Source: Trichobilharzia regenti
Taxonomy: Eukaryota; Platyhelminthes; Trematoda; Strigeidida; Schistosomatidae
Assembly: GCA_944472135.2 (NCBI GenBank)
Contig: OX235262.1
Coordinates: forward strand, 53,478,440 to 53,542,439
Reading direction: 5' to 3'
DNA length: 64,000 nt
Part shown: in pieces, positions 21,538 through 31,967 of the stretch
How positions within the stretch are numbered: the first letter of the stretch is position 1
How the letters are laid out: every line of letters begins with the position of its first letter
Notes under the pieces: model-generated
Databases searched by the model: none
Seen by the model: the letters and a program-made list of their open reading frames with translations, nothing else
Told to the model about the DNA's origin: nothing
Translations under genes and position numbers: made by a program

Positions 21538-24364
21538 GAATAAACGTTAAGAAATGACACTGGGAGCCATACGTTGCACTTAACTGTCTTATTTCAAGGG
21601 TGATTGTCTTAGACTAATGGAAATATTATTAAGATAATTGTCAAGTTAGCTTATGCTTCCAGTACAATTTCATAAACAACCCAGAGGCACTATAAATGCG
21701 TCATATTCATAAAATCAATCAATCACTTTCACAATTTAGATTTTTTTATTTGGGCACAAACAATACTTTGCTTATTCAGACAGTTATATATATAAACCCT
21801 GTCAGCAGCAACCCTGGGAATTATGTTAATTACATTACTAACGTGAGAACCACAATTAATAAGCTACATATAAGACGATAGTAGCGAATAGCGAATTATC
21901 ACGAATTGATATCAATTAAGAGACAACTAGAAATCAAGGTGTACTGTATATTTGCTTCATCCCACTTTGAAACCGATCAACAATATGCACGCACAAGCCT
22001 GCCATGAATTAGAATCCAGGACATCCAGGTTCAAAGGTCAACGAGTTGAACAACCTGTGAATTCCAAGTTCTTTCAATTTGTCAGGTGGCGCTACCGTCA
22101 CCAGTGTTACCTATTAGCGCCTACTCCACAGCTGATATTGATAGACCTCACAGATCCACTCTTCACATTAGACTCTCGGGATAACCATACTTTAACTACT
22201 GGTGTATGACGGACTGATACTCAGGTTTTCAAAATTTAAATGGGTTAAAAAATTACACAGTTAATTCTGTCATGAACCAATTTAAGATAGAAATTTAATC
22301 AAAGCCAAAAGAAAATTTATCACTGATCTCGGATCATGATGAAATCTACACTAAAATGAATCAAAATCCCCCCCCCAAAAAAAAACAAGGACCAGGAATT
22401 TGTTTTGTAGTTATCAGGTTTCAAAGCTGATAAATAAACAAATAAATAAAAGTCAGTTTTGTTTACTAAACAATAACAGCCCATTAAACTGACAGTAAAT
22501 CACCGACTTCTACAGGTTGAATACACTAAATGACCTCAATTAATGAAATCCTTTCACATAGGCACAGTTGGCGACAATTCCATACTACTAAAAATGTACA
22601 ATAGCTTAAGTGACACCATTCGGTAGATATATACGTATATATTAATGATAATAACGGACAAATAAATCACTATTACTAATTCAAACAATCAGTAAACAGT
22701 TAGAACTATTTATCTAAAAAAGTAGCAGAGTAAAGCAGCACATTGTGAATGCAATGAAACTTTCTGTTAAAGACTCTCATTGAAGAGTAGGTTATTGTCT
22801 TTTATTTTCCTCTCTATTATTTGATTTCTGCATTATTTTTTATATACGCCGGCATAAACATGAAAACCGACTGATTAACGATATTTCAATGTAAAACAAA
22901 GCAACAACAAAAATAAAAATACCAAACTCAAAGAATATCAAAATGTAAAAAGGTAATCAGCCATAGGTAGGTAGACTCAATGATATGAGATTGTTTATGG
23001 CTTTTTGGCATATATACATGAATGTATACAAATAACTATGTAAAATGAATAGATGTCGCCGGGTATTTCAGCCTTCAATTCTTATTTATTAAACATGTAT
23101 AGAAAGCAAGAGACAGAATTATTCAAATGTCTAGTAATAGACGGGTTGGTTAAGTTTAAAAAAATATGCTGTTTTTATTGGGAATATTGTGGTATTTCTT
23201 TTTTTTTTTGCTTGTTTTTTTTTTGTTTTAACCCACCTTCGTGTCCATCTGTTGTCGACATGTGCAATATAACAGGGAACGTGTATCATTGAATATTTTT
23301 TTTCAGAATTTAATGAAAATTCATACAGTGAATATTAATGAATACATTGTGAATAACCCACGAGTGAATAAAGAACAATAATATATGCATGTATGGATTG
23401 AAAGGATGAATTAGGTTTGAATGACGCTTCCTTGTGCAAGTAAAAAATTTAACTGACGAGAAATAAATATGCATGCTTTCACAGTCAATGATCAATGATC
23501 ATCTAATTATTAGAATGCGACTAAGTGCTATAACAATAAGGGTAATTTGAAAGATATCACATAGTGTTGTGTACGCTGACACAAAAATATGTTTGAGTGT
23601 AAGGTGCATTAAGTGATGGATGAATCTAATAAGAGCTCCTCTGAATAATACAAAACATAGAACACCAAAGTTCAGACCAGTGCTTAGACGTTAAATTTTC
23701 AGAAAAATTAAAAACCTTCACGTCAGTTAAAATGAAACTGTAGAGCAAAGCGATATTGTGTACTGAGGAAAATTTTCTATCTGAAACTTTCAGCACTATT
23801 ACTTATCATAAATGTAATATCCTAAATCCTGATTCATACAACAAGTTCTGCTACGAATAAGACGTATTTTATATGTAAGAAGACTAAATTGAAGCTTATG
23901 ATAACGTCATATACTACTGACTGATTTATAGAAGTAGTTGGTAACCACTGTCATTATTCAAACAGTAGTATATAGCGTCATGCAACTAAAAACAATAGTT
24001 AGGTTTTATTTCAGACAATATGTGAACATGTATTACATAAATTTTCAGCTTAATTCGTTCCTAAGTATCTCTTCTTCATACAGAATCTACACGTAAAGCA
24101 GTAATCAGGAGTACATCATGTGTTGTAGTGTTGCTATTTGTCAGGGGAGAACCAGTTCCGTACACTCTCTCTTCAATTCATTCGAAAATTGCGTAGGGCA
24201 TAGTTGGAAATTAATTAAATATGTGCGCAAGTTCATGTACCTGTCATTTGATATCATTGCACAATTTAAACAATAAGAAGTGCAGTAGAGTGTAAGCACT
24301 TTGATGGATAGAAATTTTAGTAGCCTAGTGATTTAAGCAGGCTACTGGTAAGATTATTTTTTCC
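21538..24364. other. 2.8 kb AT-rich stretch with a poly-C/poly-A junction
   Basis: CCCCCCCC followed by AAAAAAAAA at ~22368. Positions 22210-22345 (GATACTCAGGTTTTC, GGATCATGATGAAATC) may be a very decayed family B end. A T-rich tract lies at 23200-23230. No exon seen. Confidence 0.4.
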
Positions 24365-24590
24365 TTCACGTTCCCCAGTGGAACATAGGGCTTCAAGCTA
24401 GTGGCTTGAAGTTTCTATAGCAGTGTTTATTTTTACAGGATGGGGCTGCTAGTCTCATGCCCAACCTTTCCTCTTTACCAGCATTATTTCTAGCTTAGCG
24501 AGGCAAAGGAGTGCGTCTGTGGCCGGGGATCGAACCCCAGACCATGTGCATGTTCGGCGAGCGTCATAACCCCTGTGCCACCGACGCACA
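24365..24590 (-). mobile_element. Family D1 tRNA-headed SINE
   Basis: On the minus strand the head GTCGGTGGCACAGGGGTTAT leads to box GGGGTTCGATCCC, then TAAGCTAGAAATAATGC, GGTTGGGCATGAGACTAGCA, the palindromic CTTCAAGCCACTAGCTTGAAG, and the 3' end GCCCTATGTTCCACTGGGGA. The 3' end is shared with the RTE element. Confidence 0.8.
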
Positions 24591-25142
24591 ACACACCGGT
24601 AATATGGTAAATATTTTATACATGCTTCCTTAATTACTATTAATGGTATCAAGGAGATCACATTTTTAATCGAACTCCAAAGAAGACTGCAGTGAAGTTT
24701 CACTTCGAAACGTGTAAATTGCATATCGTGAATTAATATGCAAATTTAGAAAAAAGCAAAAGATTGAGCGAAGTAATGTAAAGTCCTTTTCAATTACTTC
24801 CTCACCCTCAGCTGACTCTACACTAATATATAGATTTGCATTAGAATGTTTACTAATCAAGTGTTTATTTTAGCTAATTAGTTTTAGGTAAACATGGGTG
24901 AAATTCAGAGGTTAAAAGTCATAAAACAATTAACTAATAGATGTTAGTAACAAGATATCTAAGTTTTGAAGGAGGAGTGAAAATTAATTTAGGAATTCAA
25001 AATAAGTTAATTCCTAGGCGTTAGCAATAATATATTAAATAATCAAGACAATTATAAAATAATTATGATAAAGAAGAGTGGGATGACTCAGAAGACTTCC
25101 ATAAAACACAAACAAGTTTATGGAATTAGCTAGATTTAACTG

Positions 25143-25535
25143 AATTTGAGATTTTCCCGTCGATTGATTGGACCGAAGTGCTTGGTCTCAGATTGACATG
25201 TCGGCTTCTTGTGCAGATCCCTTGACGATGTCTGGGCATTTAATTAGAATTTAATCCGTGGAATCATGCCAACCTGAGATCGAGCACTTCGGTCAGATCA
25301 ATCGACAGAAGAATCTCAAATTCAATTAAAATAATATGAGCTGTTGCACAAGAGGTGGCTCCCATGGCCCAAGTGGTCTAGTGGATAACGCTCTGGCGTT
25401 TGAAACTAAGGGCACTGGGTTTATAGCCTCGGTGGGAACATCATCACTCATTGCGGAGTGCAGGTACATCCAGTGACGAGTCCCGAATGGGACGAAATAT
25501 GCATCCTGGATTCCACTGCTAGTCAACATCCACAG
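25143..25535 (+). mobile_element. Family A (SM-alpha-like) hammerhead repeat, most complete copy
   Basis: An inverted pair (25143-25192, GATTTTCCCGTCGATTGATT; and 25270-25325, AGATCAATCGACAGAAGAAT) precedes the tRNA-like head GGCCCAAGTGGTCTAGTGGA, the CTGGCGTTTGAAACTAAGGG anticodon-side region and a decayed B box. Next come GGTGGGAACATCATCACTCA, the hammerhead, and the end CCACTGCTAGTC. The layout matches the schistosome SM-alpha SINE-like element as I know it. Confidence 0.8.
25468..25511 (+). ncRNA. SM-alpha-type hammerhead, one core base lost
   Basis: Helix I is a perfect ATCCAG/CTGGAT. The core reads TGACGA directly after CCAG, so the C3 of CTGACGA is deleted (or replaced by G if helix I is shortened). 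Helix II is GTCC/GGAC extended to GTCCC-GAAT-GGGAC. GAAA is at 25494-25497. Helix III ATAT/GCAT is weakened and the cleavage site is AUC with C25505. It should be inactive because C3 is essential. The rest is the best-preserved family A ribozyme here. Confidence 0.65.
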
Positions 25536-25724
25536 ATTAAATTAGAACTAGCTAGAATTGTAAAAATTGTAGAAATTAACAAAGTCAAAAGGTAATCACA
25601 AGGGGAGGAGAAAACTTGTTTTTAGAAACTTAATGCATATTATGTGGTTAGCCACGGCAAAGAAAAGGGCTGTACAAATTCCGTTTAAACACACAGATTT
25701 GGCTTTTTCAGATGAATTCTGATT

Positions 25725-25950
25725 GCTATAAGAATAAAACTTGTGCACTGTGGTAGAGTATAATTCCATTCTGGGTAAAATTTATTTTGATAAAGTCTCA
25801 CAGTGTTATACAGTAATATTTATTAATGACATTTCGAGCACAATTTATTGCTCATGATCGCATCATCTTGATATGAAACGTCACCAGTAAATATCACTGT
25901 ATAGCATTGTGAGACTTTATCTAAATAAAGGTTACCTATAATGGAAATTT
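25725..25950. repeat. Dispersed foldback repeat (family E)
   Basis: Arms at 25781-25830 and 25880-25929 are inverted copies (ATAAAGTCTCACAGTGTTAT against ATAGCATTGTGAGACTTTAT) with a ~50-base loop containing ATTTCGAGCACAATTTATTG. The flank CACTGTGGTAGAGTATAATT recurs at 49.4 and 52.0 kb, so this is a dispersed family. No protein is seen. Confidence 0.65.
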
Positions 25951-26530
25951 GATTGCCTCCGCTGTATGTAAAAGTCGCACTCCTAGACCATACAAGAGGT
26001 TGAGTGGTATACCGCAAATAACTTTAGAAGTTGACTTAGTGTCCAGTATCTACCACGCGAGCTAGTATTAAGCTACGCATTGCTTTATTTGAAGCTTTGC
26101 CACGCCAAGATGGAAGGTATTCAGAAATTCGACAATGAACTTGCCTCCTTGTACGCCAAATGTAACTGGCTCCACACGAGCAGTTAAGCTGATAAATACA
26201 TATGGAAGGAGTGAAACAGGGTAGTTTGCCTTTATTTCTTGAACTAATTATTGGCCCGCTAGTGAATACACAGCATAACTCAGCTGAGTTGAAAGTCTTT
26301 TTGAAGACCCTTCTCAGCCGTTGTGATAAGATTTCACTATTAACATCACCAATGAATTGTGACCTTAGGAATACTGCTTTTTAGGGAACAGTTGGCACCT
26401 CCAACTTTTTATTTTGTGAGTTCATGTGTTTATTATCAAAATTATTGGGATATCCACTTCTACAGGACACGCATATTACCAAGCAAATTTCCAAGAAGCT
26501 TATGATATCCGAAAAGAAAACTCTAACAGG
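25951..26530. other. Region downstream of the host gene, two short plus-strand frames
   Basis: Two consecutive plus-strand frames start MEG (26110, ~25 codons; 26202-26384, 60 codons, with FLKTLLSRCDKISLL). No function, splice context or relative was recognised. They might be remnants of one broken gene. Confidence 0.3.
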
Positions 26531-26536
26531 TTTATT
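26531..26536 (-). terminator. Polyadenylation signal AATAAA of the minus-strand gene
   Basis: The minus strand reads GAGCAATAAACCTG here, 58 bases downstream of the stop codon at 26594. Its position fits a short 3' UTR. A lone AATAAA is common in AT-rich DNA, so support comes from its place after the terminal exon. Confidence 0.55.
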
Positions 26537-26593
26537 GCTCGTACGGTAATTCATTCTAATAGAAGCACCATATTTCTAAATTTTACATAAATG

Positions 26594-27049
26594 TTACACT
26601 TTTATTGACATTAAAACAAACTCACTTAAATGCTCATATTCTCTGAATAGGTCATTTAATAAGGTGCACAGATAAATTGGGCCTGTTGCATTCAGTAACA
26701 ATTCCTGCTTGAGTATGCTGTTTTCTCCCTTCTGTATAGATGATGTTACATAATTGGGAGGTTGAATAGCATTTCCAAAATCAGGTAAGTGAATAGAATA
26801 TTTCTTTTTATTTACACCTTCTAATGTTATTGTAGAATTCACTCTTTGACTGATGGATGATAAATTTAATTTATCACAATTATATGACATATGAGAACAA
26901 GAAAAATATACAGCGCTTTCATTATTTTTACATTGTAGTTTAGACAGTCGACATTTCTGTTGTCGCCAATATGAATGATTATTATGATGGCAATAGTAAA
27001 AGGCATCTGAAGTATTTGAGCACTTTTGCTTGATCACTGAATTCAAAGC
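26594..27049 (-). CDS. Terminal coding exon with stop, Cys-rich and heavily sequon-bearing
   Basis: The exon starts after the acceptor TTAATTTCTAG and is open for 151 codons from ALNSVIKQKC to the end FVLMSIKV, then TAA. It continues in phase 0 from the 47676-47832 exon. It has seven cysteines, clustered in the first half (QKC, YYC, QKC, LQC, FSC, YNC), and six N-glycosylation sequons (NTS, NHS, NES, NLS, NST, NAT). There is no membrane-spanning segment at the C-terminus and no evident GPI signal, so the product may be secreted or a shed ectodomain; this is inference. The 20.6-kb intron upstream (27050-47675) carries the PLE, a LINE and many hammerhead repeats. A polyadenylation signal follows 58 bases after the stop codon. 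I do not recognise the protein family. Confidence 0.78.
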   Translation of the reverse strand, partial: ALNSVIKQKCSNTSDAFYYCHHNNHSYWRQQKCRLSKLQCKNNESAVYFSCSHMSYNCDKLNLSSISQRVNSTITLEGVNKKKYSIHLPDFGNAIQPPNYVTSSIQKGENSILKQELLLNATGPIYLCTLLNDLFREYEHLSEFVLMSIKV

Positions 27050-27218
27050 CTAGAAATTAAAATTCAGACGAATTAAGTGAATGAAAGATAAAAGAAATAT
27101 GACACCTATAGAATAAAATAACATCCCTTTACATAATCTTATCAGTCGAACAAATATGAAGTGAATTCATTTAAAAATTAATTGAAAAAAATTTATTCAT
27201 TTAATATAAACATGTTCT

Positions 27219-27602
27219 TTGATTGGACACTAGTAACTAGTGTGACGTATCTAGTCCTTTTTTGGTGCAGACTGAATTCTATCAGTCAGCTTTTGCAATG
27301 TATATAGGTAGCTCGCCATCACGGTGCACATTGATTTGATGATATATTAGATAGTTGGAGGTTTCGTACTAGCTGGCACTCATCAGCAAGGCGTATCTGC
27401 AACCTTGAAAGAACTCATGTCCCTTCTAAAATTTGAACCCACGTCACCCAGTGCTGCAGTCGGAGACGTTGCCACTGAGCGTGTGCACCGTGATGGTGAG
27501 CTACCCAGAATGGTGGCCACATTGCAAACCTGACTGATGGAATTCAGTCTGCACCAAAGAAAGGACTAGACACGTCACACTAGTTACTAGTGTCCAAACA
27601 AA
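27219..27602. mobile_element. Family C hammerhead repeat inside an 83-bp-arm foldback
   Basis: The left arm 27219-27301 (GACACTAGTAACTAGTGTGA, TGCAGACTGAATTC) and right arm 27520-27602 are near-perfect inverted copies. A second inner pair is GTAGCTCGCCATCACGGTGC against its complement at ~27484-27505. The loop holds a minus-oriented family C unit whose hammerhead (27370-27406) keeps CTGATGA, GTGC/GTAC and GAAA but is deleted from helix III onward. Similar foldbacks lie at 36.17-36.60 and 49.8 kb. Confidence 0.7.
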
Positions 27603-27639
27603 ATACCCACTACAGTCCTACAGGAGGTCAATCGCGAAG

Positions 27640-27820
27640 CCGAGTAGCTCAGTGGTAACGTCTCTGACTGCAGCACTAGGTGACGCGAGTTTGAAACTCA
27701 GAGGAGTGGGACATGAGTTCCTTCAAGGTTGTAGATACGCCTTGCTGACGAGTCCCAACTAGCACGAAACCTAGGTCCAAGGTTTCCTGCCGATTACCCC
27801 CAACTATCTAATATATCATA
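27640..27820 (+). mobile_element. Family C tRNA-headed hammerhead repeat, best copy
   Basis: The head GCCGAGTAGCTCAGTGGTAA is strikingly tRNA-like (A box TAGCTCAGTGG). It is followed by CTGCAGCACTAGGTGACGCG, a decayed B box, GACATGAGTTCCTTCAAGGT, the hammerhead at 27740-27782 and the tail TACCCCCAACTATCTAATAT. It lies 40 bases from the preceding foldback, in opposite orientation to the copy inside it. Confidence 0.8.
27740..27782 (+). ncRNA. Family C hammerhead ribozyme, intact core
   Basis: Helix I CCTTG/CAAGG (5 perfect pairs), CTGACGA at 27745-27751, helix II GTCC/GCAC (three of four pairs; the 2.5-kb copy has the perfect GTGC/GCAC), GAAA at 27766-27769. Helix III is the loop-less palindrome ACCT/AGGT, and GUC ends at C27777. 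All invariant hammerhead positions are present. It is the best candidate for an active ribozyme in the window. Very short loop-less helices III are known to favour dimeric cleavage in schistosome and PLE hammerheads. Confidence 0.75.
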
Positions 27821-28594
27821 AAGATATTCATGGCAAGTATATTTTCAAATTTGCAATCCTTTTACAAACGAGTAGGGTTCCACGACAACACCATATTTTG
27901 AGTCTTTTAAAAACTACGTACTGAAGTCCCCATCTGCAGCTGAGACAATCTACTGCTACTCATTGCTTGAGTTCAGAGCAAAAACTGAACTCTATCAGCA
28001 CATTTTCATAGCAGTCAGTTCCCTTTTATCGCTTTCAACTAGCTGCAAAATTGTTCATGGTGCCTCATCATATGACGTCTTACATATCAACGTCAGATTT
28101 ATGCTCACTTCGTTACTTCCCTTCAGGGTGTGGCTCAAGGTTCTCTACAGTGTAATGTCACTTGAATATTCCGTCAGTGTATTTATATATGTTCTAGTGA
28201 TAAAGAGCTCTGCAGGTAGTAAGATGAATTTCAGAAAATTATATTTAGTCACAAAATTCGAATTTGAAGGCCTGTCCTTAAAGTCAGTTTTTCTACTTAT
28301 GTCACGAATTAGTCAGAAAATGGAGGTCAGTGTAAGAGTGAGGTAGATAGTTCTAGATGTACTTATTACATATATAGAACAAAGAGTGAGAATTAAAATG
28401 CTTAAATAATTAGTAATAATATATTAAAATACATCCTATCATGTTGATAATGATCGAAAATTTCAAACAGAAAAACAAGGGACATCCGGTGAAAAGTTTG
28501 GGCATTCGCTAGCCTAACATACTGAAAATCACTTTCAAAAAGCTTCTTAGTTTTTTTCCCCTTCAACATATTAAATATTTTTTCAAGTATTGGT
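27821..28594. other. Intronic stretch with a 127-codon plus-strand frame of unknown meaning
   Basis: The frame 27963-28346 has no recognised domain and its ends lack matching splice sites. It may be antisense of an old retroelement. Confidence 0.35.
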
Positions 28595-28665
28595 TTTGTA
28601 GGGAATTTGTTTGATTGTATGGTTCTCTAACTCATGTCAGCTCATGATGAAATGCTCCACATTAA
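28595..28665 (+). mobile_element. Family B 3' tail fragment
   Basis: TTTTGTAGGGAATTTGTTTG, GGTTCTCTAACTCATGTCAG and CTCATGATGAAATGCTCC are the family B end sequences, joined without head or ribozyme. Confidence 0.55.
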
Positions 28666-28679
28666 ATATTCCCATAGTA

Positions 28680-29580
28680 AAATTTAGGACAACACATTTA
28701 AGCGAACAATATTGTTTTCAGTTAAATCTAATAGGCTTAACTCTTATATGCATAATTTTACGAATAAAAATTGAAATATAAACCAATCATGGTGTTTTGT
28801 CTATAGGATAATAAGATGGGGCATTCAAATTGTACAATTAATCATAATAATGGTAACAATAATAATGATGGTTTTATGAATAATAAGGATTAAAAAGTGA
28901 GGCGATCTGTGATAATAAGAATAATGAAAAACAGCATGATTAAACAAACAAATGTTCAGGTAGAAGTAGTCGATAATGGCTAAGGAACACGAATGAACCG
29001 ATTGCGTAACGATAGATTGTAAGGGGAGTAAACGAAACAAGTTTTTAATGAAGATGTGATAAGATTAAGGGATGATAAGAGAAGGGTTGAAAATATAAGT
29101 AAGGGGTAGTGGGAAAGTCATCAGTTGGTTATATCTTAATAGGTCAAGGGAGGGATAATGGCTGTATGAACTTCTTCTGAATTCATAGTTTAGGTTTAAT
29201 AGTTCGAATGCCTATCGCCTTAGCTGTGTGCAGTAGACGAATACGAAGTCTATTAGAAAGATTCGGTGGGATACGATGAATTACTTTGAAGGCTCTCGTT
29301 TTCTCCACTACATTACCACTATCAACTGACTGTGACAAAGTTAAGCTACGGATTGTTTGTCTGTCTTTTGCCAAACGACGATGAGAGACGTTGACTAACA
29401 CGTTGGTTAAGCTGTTTAGTAGTACGCCCAACATAACTGTCACCGCAAGTGTAGTTGAATTGATAAATGCACACAGATGTGACGAAACTATCTAGCTTAT
29501 CCTTCGTTTGCGTCCCAATCACTCCTTTTACTGTGTTATAAACACTAGGTGTTCGTTTTTATTATTTTGACGAATTATGA
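28680..29580 (-). pseudogene. Retroelement fragment with C-terminal GIY-YIG domain (second type)
   Basis: On the minus strand, SVYNTVKGVIGTQTKDKLDS leads to VCIYQFNYTCGDSYVGRTTK and QLNQRV (29400-29480). In another frame RAFKVIHRIPPNLSNRLRIR and LLHTAKAIGIRTIKPKL follow (29183-29290). CTCGDSYVGRT is the GIY-YIG signature. At least one frameshift separates the two blocks. The non-coding tail extends to about 28680 and resembles 59400-59560 (AAGCGAACA, then TTTTCAGTTAAATCTAATAG). The nuclease would nick target DNA for retrotransposition; this copy is dead. Confidence 0.65.
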
Positions 29581-31694
29581 AGAGTGGAAAAGTGCATGAC
29601 GATTTATCAATAACAGCTGAAGCACTTTGAAAATATGAAGTCAGATTAACACAGAATTTTCCTCTTAGGTCAAAGAATTCTAAATTTTCACATAAACAGG
29701 CGTTTGAATATCACCTCCATTAAAGACTGCACAGCCAGCTGACTTCCTGCATCAAGTTTTTCTGATCAATCTACCTACGGGGATTTGTAGAATAAATGAT
29801 CACTTTGGAACAGGGCATTTTTTCTGCCCTCATGATCCTGAGGTTAACATACATTGAAGTCTAGCCCGGAGCTTTGCCTGCAGGTAGAGTGATTTTATAT
29901 TTTTCTGGAAACTATTAGTTACATTCTACATATTGAGTCATCACACGCTGTCCGACAAGTAGAAAACTCACTTTTTCAGTTGCTGAAACCTTTGATATAC
30001 CCTGACAACTATGATATTTTCATGTTATTATAGTACATCTTTTGATTTGCATTCACCGGAGTGGATTTGTCATTACTTATTCCAGTTAATTCATTTTTTC
30101 CAGGAAAGCTTTATTTATGCATAATACATGATGTCATCCCACTGCATATTAAATGCTGTATTCTGACTTAAATCAACCTTGTTTTTACAACTATCTTGAC
30201 TTAATATTCCAAAAAACTCTCCTTTTAAAGGCAGTATTACAGCAACCCGGTTCTGCTTAGCAATGAAAACGACGACGTGCTTTATCCTACTTGGAATTTC
30301 GCGGTTGGATGTGCCAGCTCTTTAGTGAGTGATAGTAATTGTCATGGAGATTCGAACTCAGCGCCCATAACTTCTTACTCTAAATTACAAGTATGAACAG
30401 TGTTAACGTATTCAACGTTACAGAAGTTTTTTTGTATTTCCCAATGAATAAAAAATCAAACAGTATAGTTTTTACTTAAGTGTTAAAGTACGCTTTCGAT
30501 TTGTGATATCCGACTGACAATAGCCAAAGCACATGAGGAAGTGTCTTAGTTTTTTTTTTGTGCAAACCTATAATCTCTAACCAACCGGAAGTATTCAAAT
30601 ACTTTTTGAAAGACACCATTAATATACTTCTAGTGGAATTTCTTACCGTCGATATGTCTAGCCCCTAAAAATCTACAATTTCTGAAAAGAATGTAACCAG
30701 ATATGTTGTTCAACTTCATAGGCAAGTACACAGTCCAAGAATATGTTGAGTGATTGTTCAGTAACGCAGAATGTGCATTATCTAACTACCCTATTGATGG
30801 CACTTGGGGGTACTAAACATGGTACACTAATCATATAAAACTTTCAAGAAAAGAAGAAATAACAAATTTGCATTATAGAACTCTGTCACCTTTCTTCGCA
30901 GATTCTTATCAACTGCAGACTATTTGAAATTGCAGTGATTATAAAAGGATGAAAATAACACGCATCAATGTTGGGACAAAGAAAATGTTATAAATTAAGC
31001 CATTTCTGCACTGAATGCATATACACTGTTGATTTTAACTAAAAATATTACGATGCTTACATTTTCATTATCTCGATAGGTAACATTTTCTTTGTCATCT
31101 GCTGGATACTGAAATATGTTATTCTAATTATTTTATAAACCCTGTACTTCTTGGGTAGCCTGCAGGGGATGAGAATCTGCAACACAGAATAAAATCATTT
31201 TACTTTCTTCTCCAGAATCAGCAGGCGACAATCTAGTCTTTCTAAAAGTCGAAATTTTAACTGGAGTCCTAGGTCACTAATTTCAGAAATACCTCATTAT
31301 TAATTGATTACACGGCTTAAAGACATATGAGCAGAAAACAACATTTCTTTATTAGAAACTGCTGAAGTACACATGTAAGCGCAAGATTCTAGTTTCATTG
31401 AATGTCTTCAGAGGATTATATTATTTCTACACAGTTGATCTAGTAGGATAATAAGTACATAAACTCTTCAAAAAAGTAACAAGAAGAAATTTGATCTGTT
31501 TTCACAATTTTCATATAAACAGTTGAAAACTAAAAGGTAGAATTACACTTTTATTTACATTAATAACAAGTAGTCGAAATTCCCTTTACATAAGAAAAAA
31601 TAAACATAAGAGACAAGTTTTTTACAAGCCAGTTTGCGACATAAATCATAAAAATGCTAAACTAAAAGTTCTTGATTTGGCGGCCTTATTTGTT
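29581..31694. other. 2.1 kb intronic AT-rich stretch, nothing recognised
   Basis: No exon in phase with the flanking exons and no repeat family was identified. Confidence 0.45.
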
Positions 31695-31905
31695 CAAGTA
31701 TTGGTTTGTAGGGATTCGACTGATTGGTTAGAGGATTTCACCATGAGCTGGCACTGGTTAGAGAACCAGTGGAAAACCTGGGAGTTGTGGCCAGCTGTTT
31801 CGTCCTAGCTTGAGACTCTTCAGCAGTACGTACCCACCAGGGTTTGAACCCTTGATCTCCTGGTTACAAAGCGAGCTCGTAGACCATTAAGCCACTGTAC
31901 TCCCG

Positions 31906-31908
<3 letters not shown>
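31695..31908 (-). mobile_element. Family B tRNA-headed hammerhead repeat
   Basis: On the plus strand the end sequences (TTTGTAGGGATTCGACTGAT, GGTTAGAGAACCAGTGGAAA) come first. Next are the hammerhead complement and a head with GGGTTTGAACCC and GAGCTCGTAGACCATTAAGC. The head abuts the (AT)n run at 31909. Confidence 0.75.
31784..31829 (-). ncRNA. Family B hammerhead with core intact but cleavage site destroyed
   Basis: On the minus strand: GTACTG, CTGAAGA intact, helix II GTCT/GGAC, GAAA intact, helix III ACAG/CTGG. The GUC site is GGC, which breaks the NUH rule, and helix I 3' is CACAAC. It has a folded core but cannot cleave in cis. Confidence 0.55.

Positions 31909-31961
<53 letters not shown>
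31909..31961. repeat. (AT)n microsatellite
   Basis: About 50 bases of uninterrupted AT directly at the 5' (head) end of the minus-oriented family B repeat. Confidence 0.95.

Positions 31962-31967
<6 letters not shown>

Noticed and set aside
26110..26384. Two short plus-strand frames as a small gene
   Set aside because: No recognised family, promoter or splice evidence; the separating stop and shift leave nothing testable by eye.
27963..28346. 127-codon plus-strand frame
   Set aside because: No recognised domain, no in-phase splice sites; kept only as a note on the stretch.
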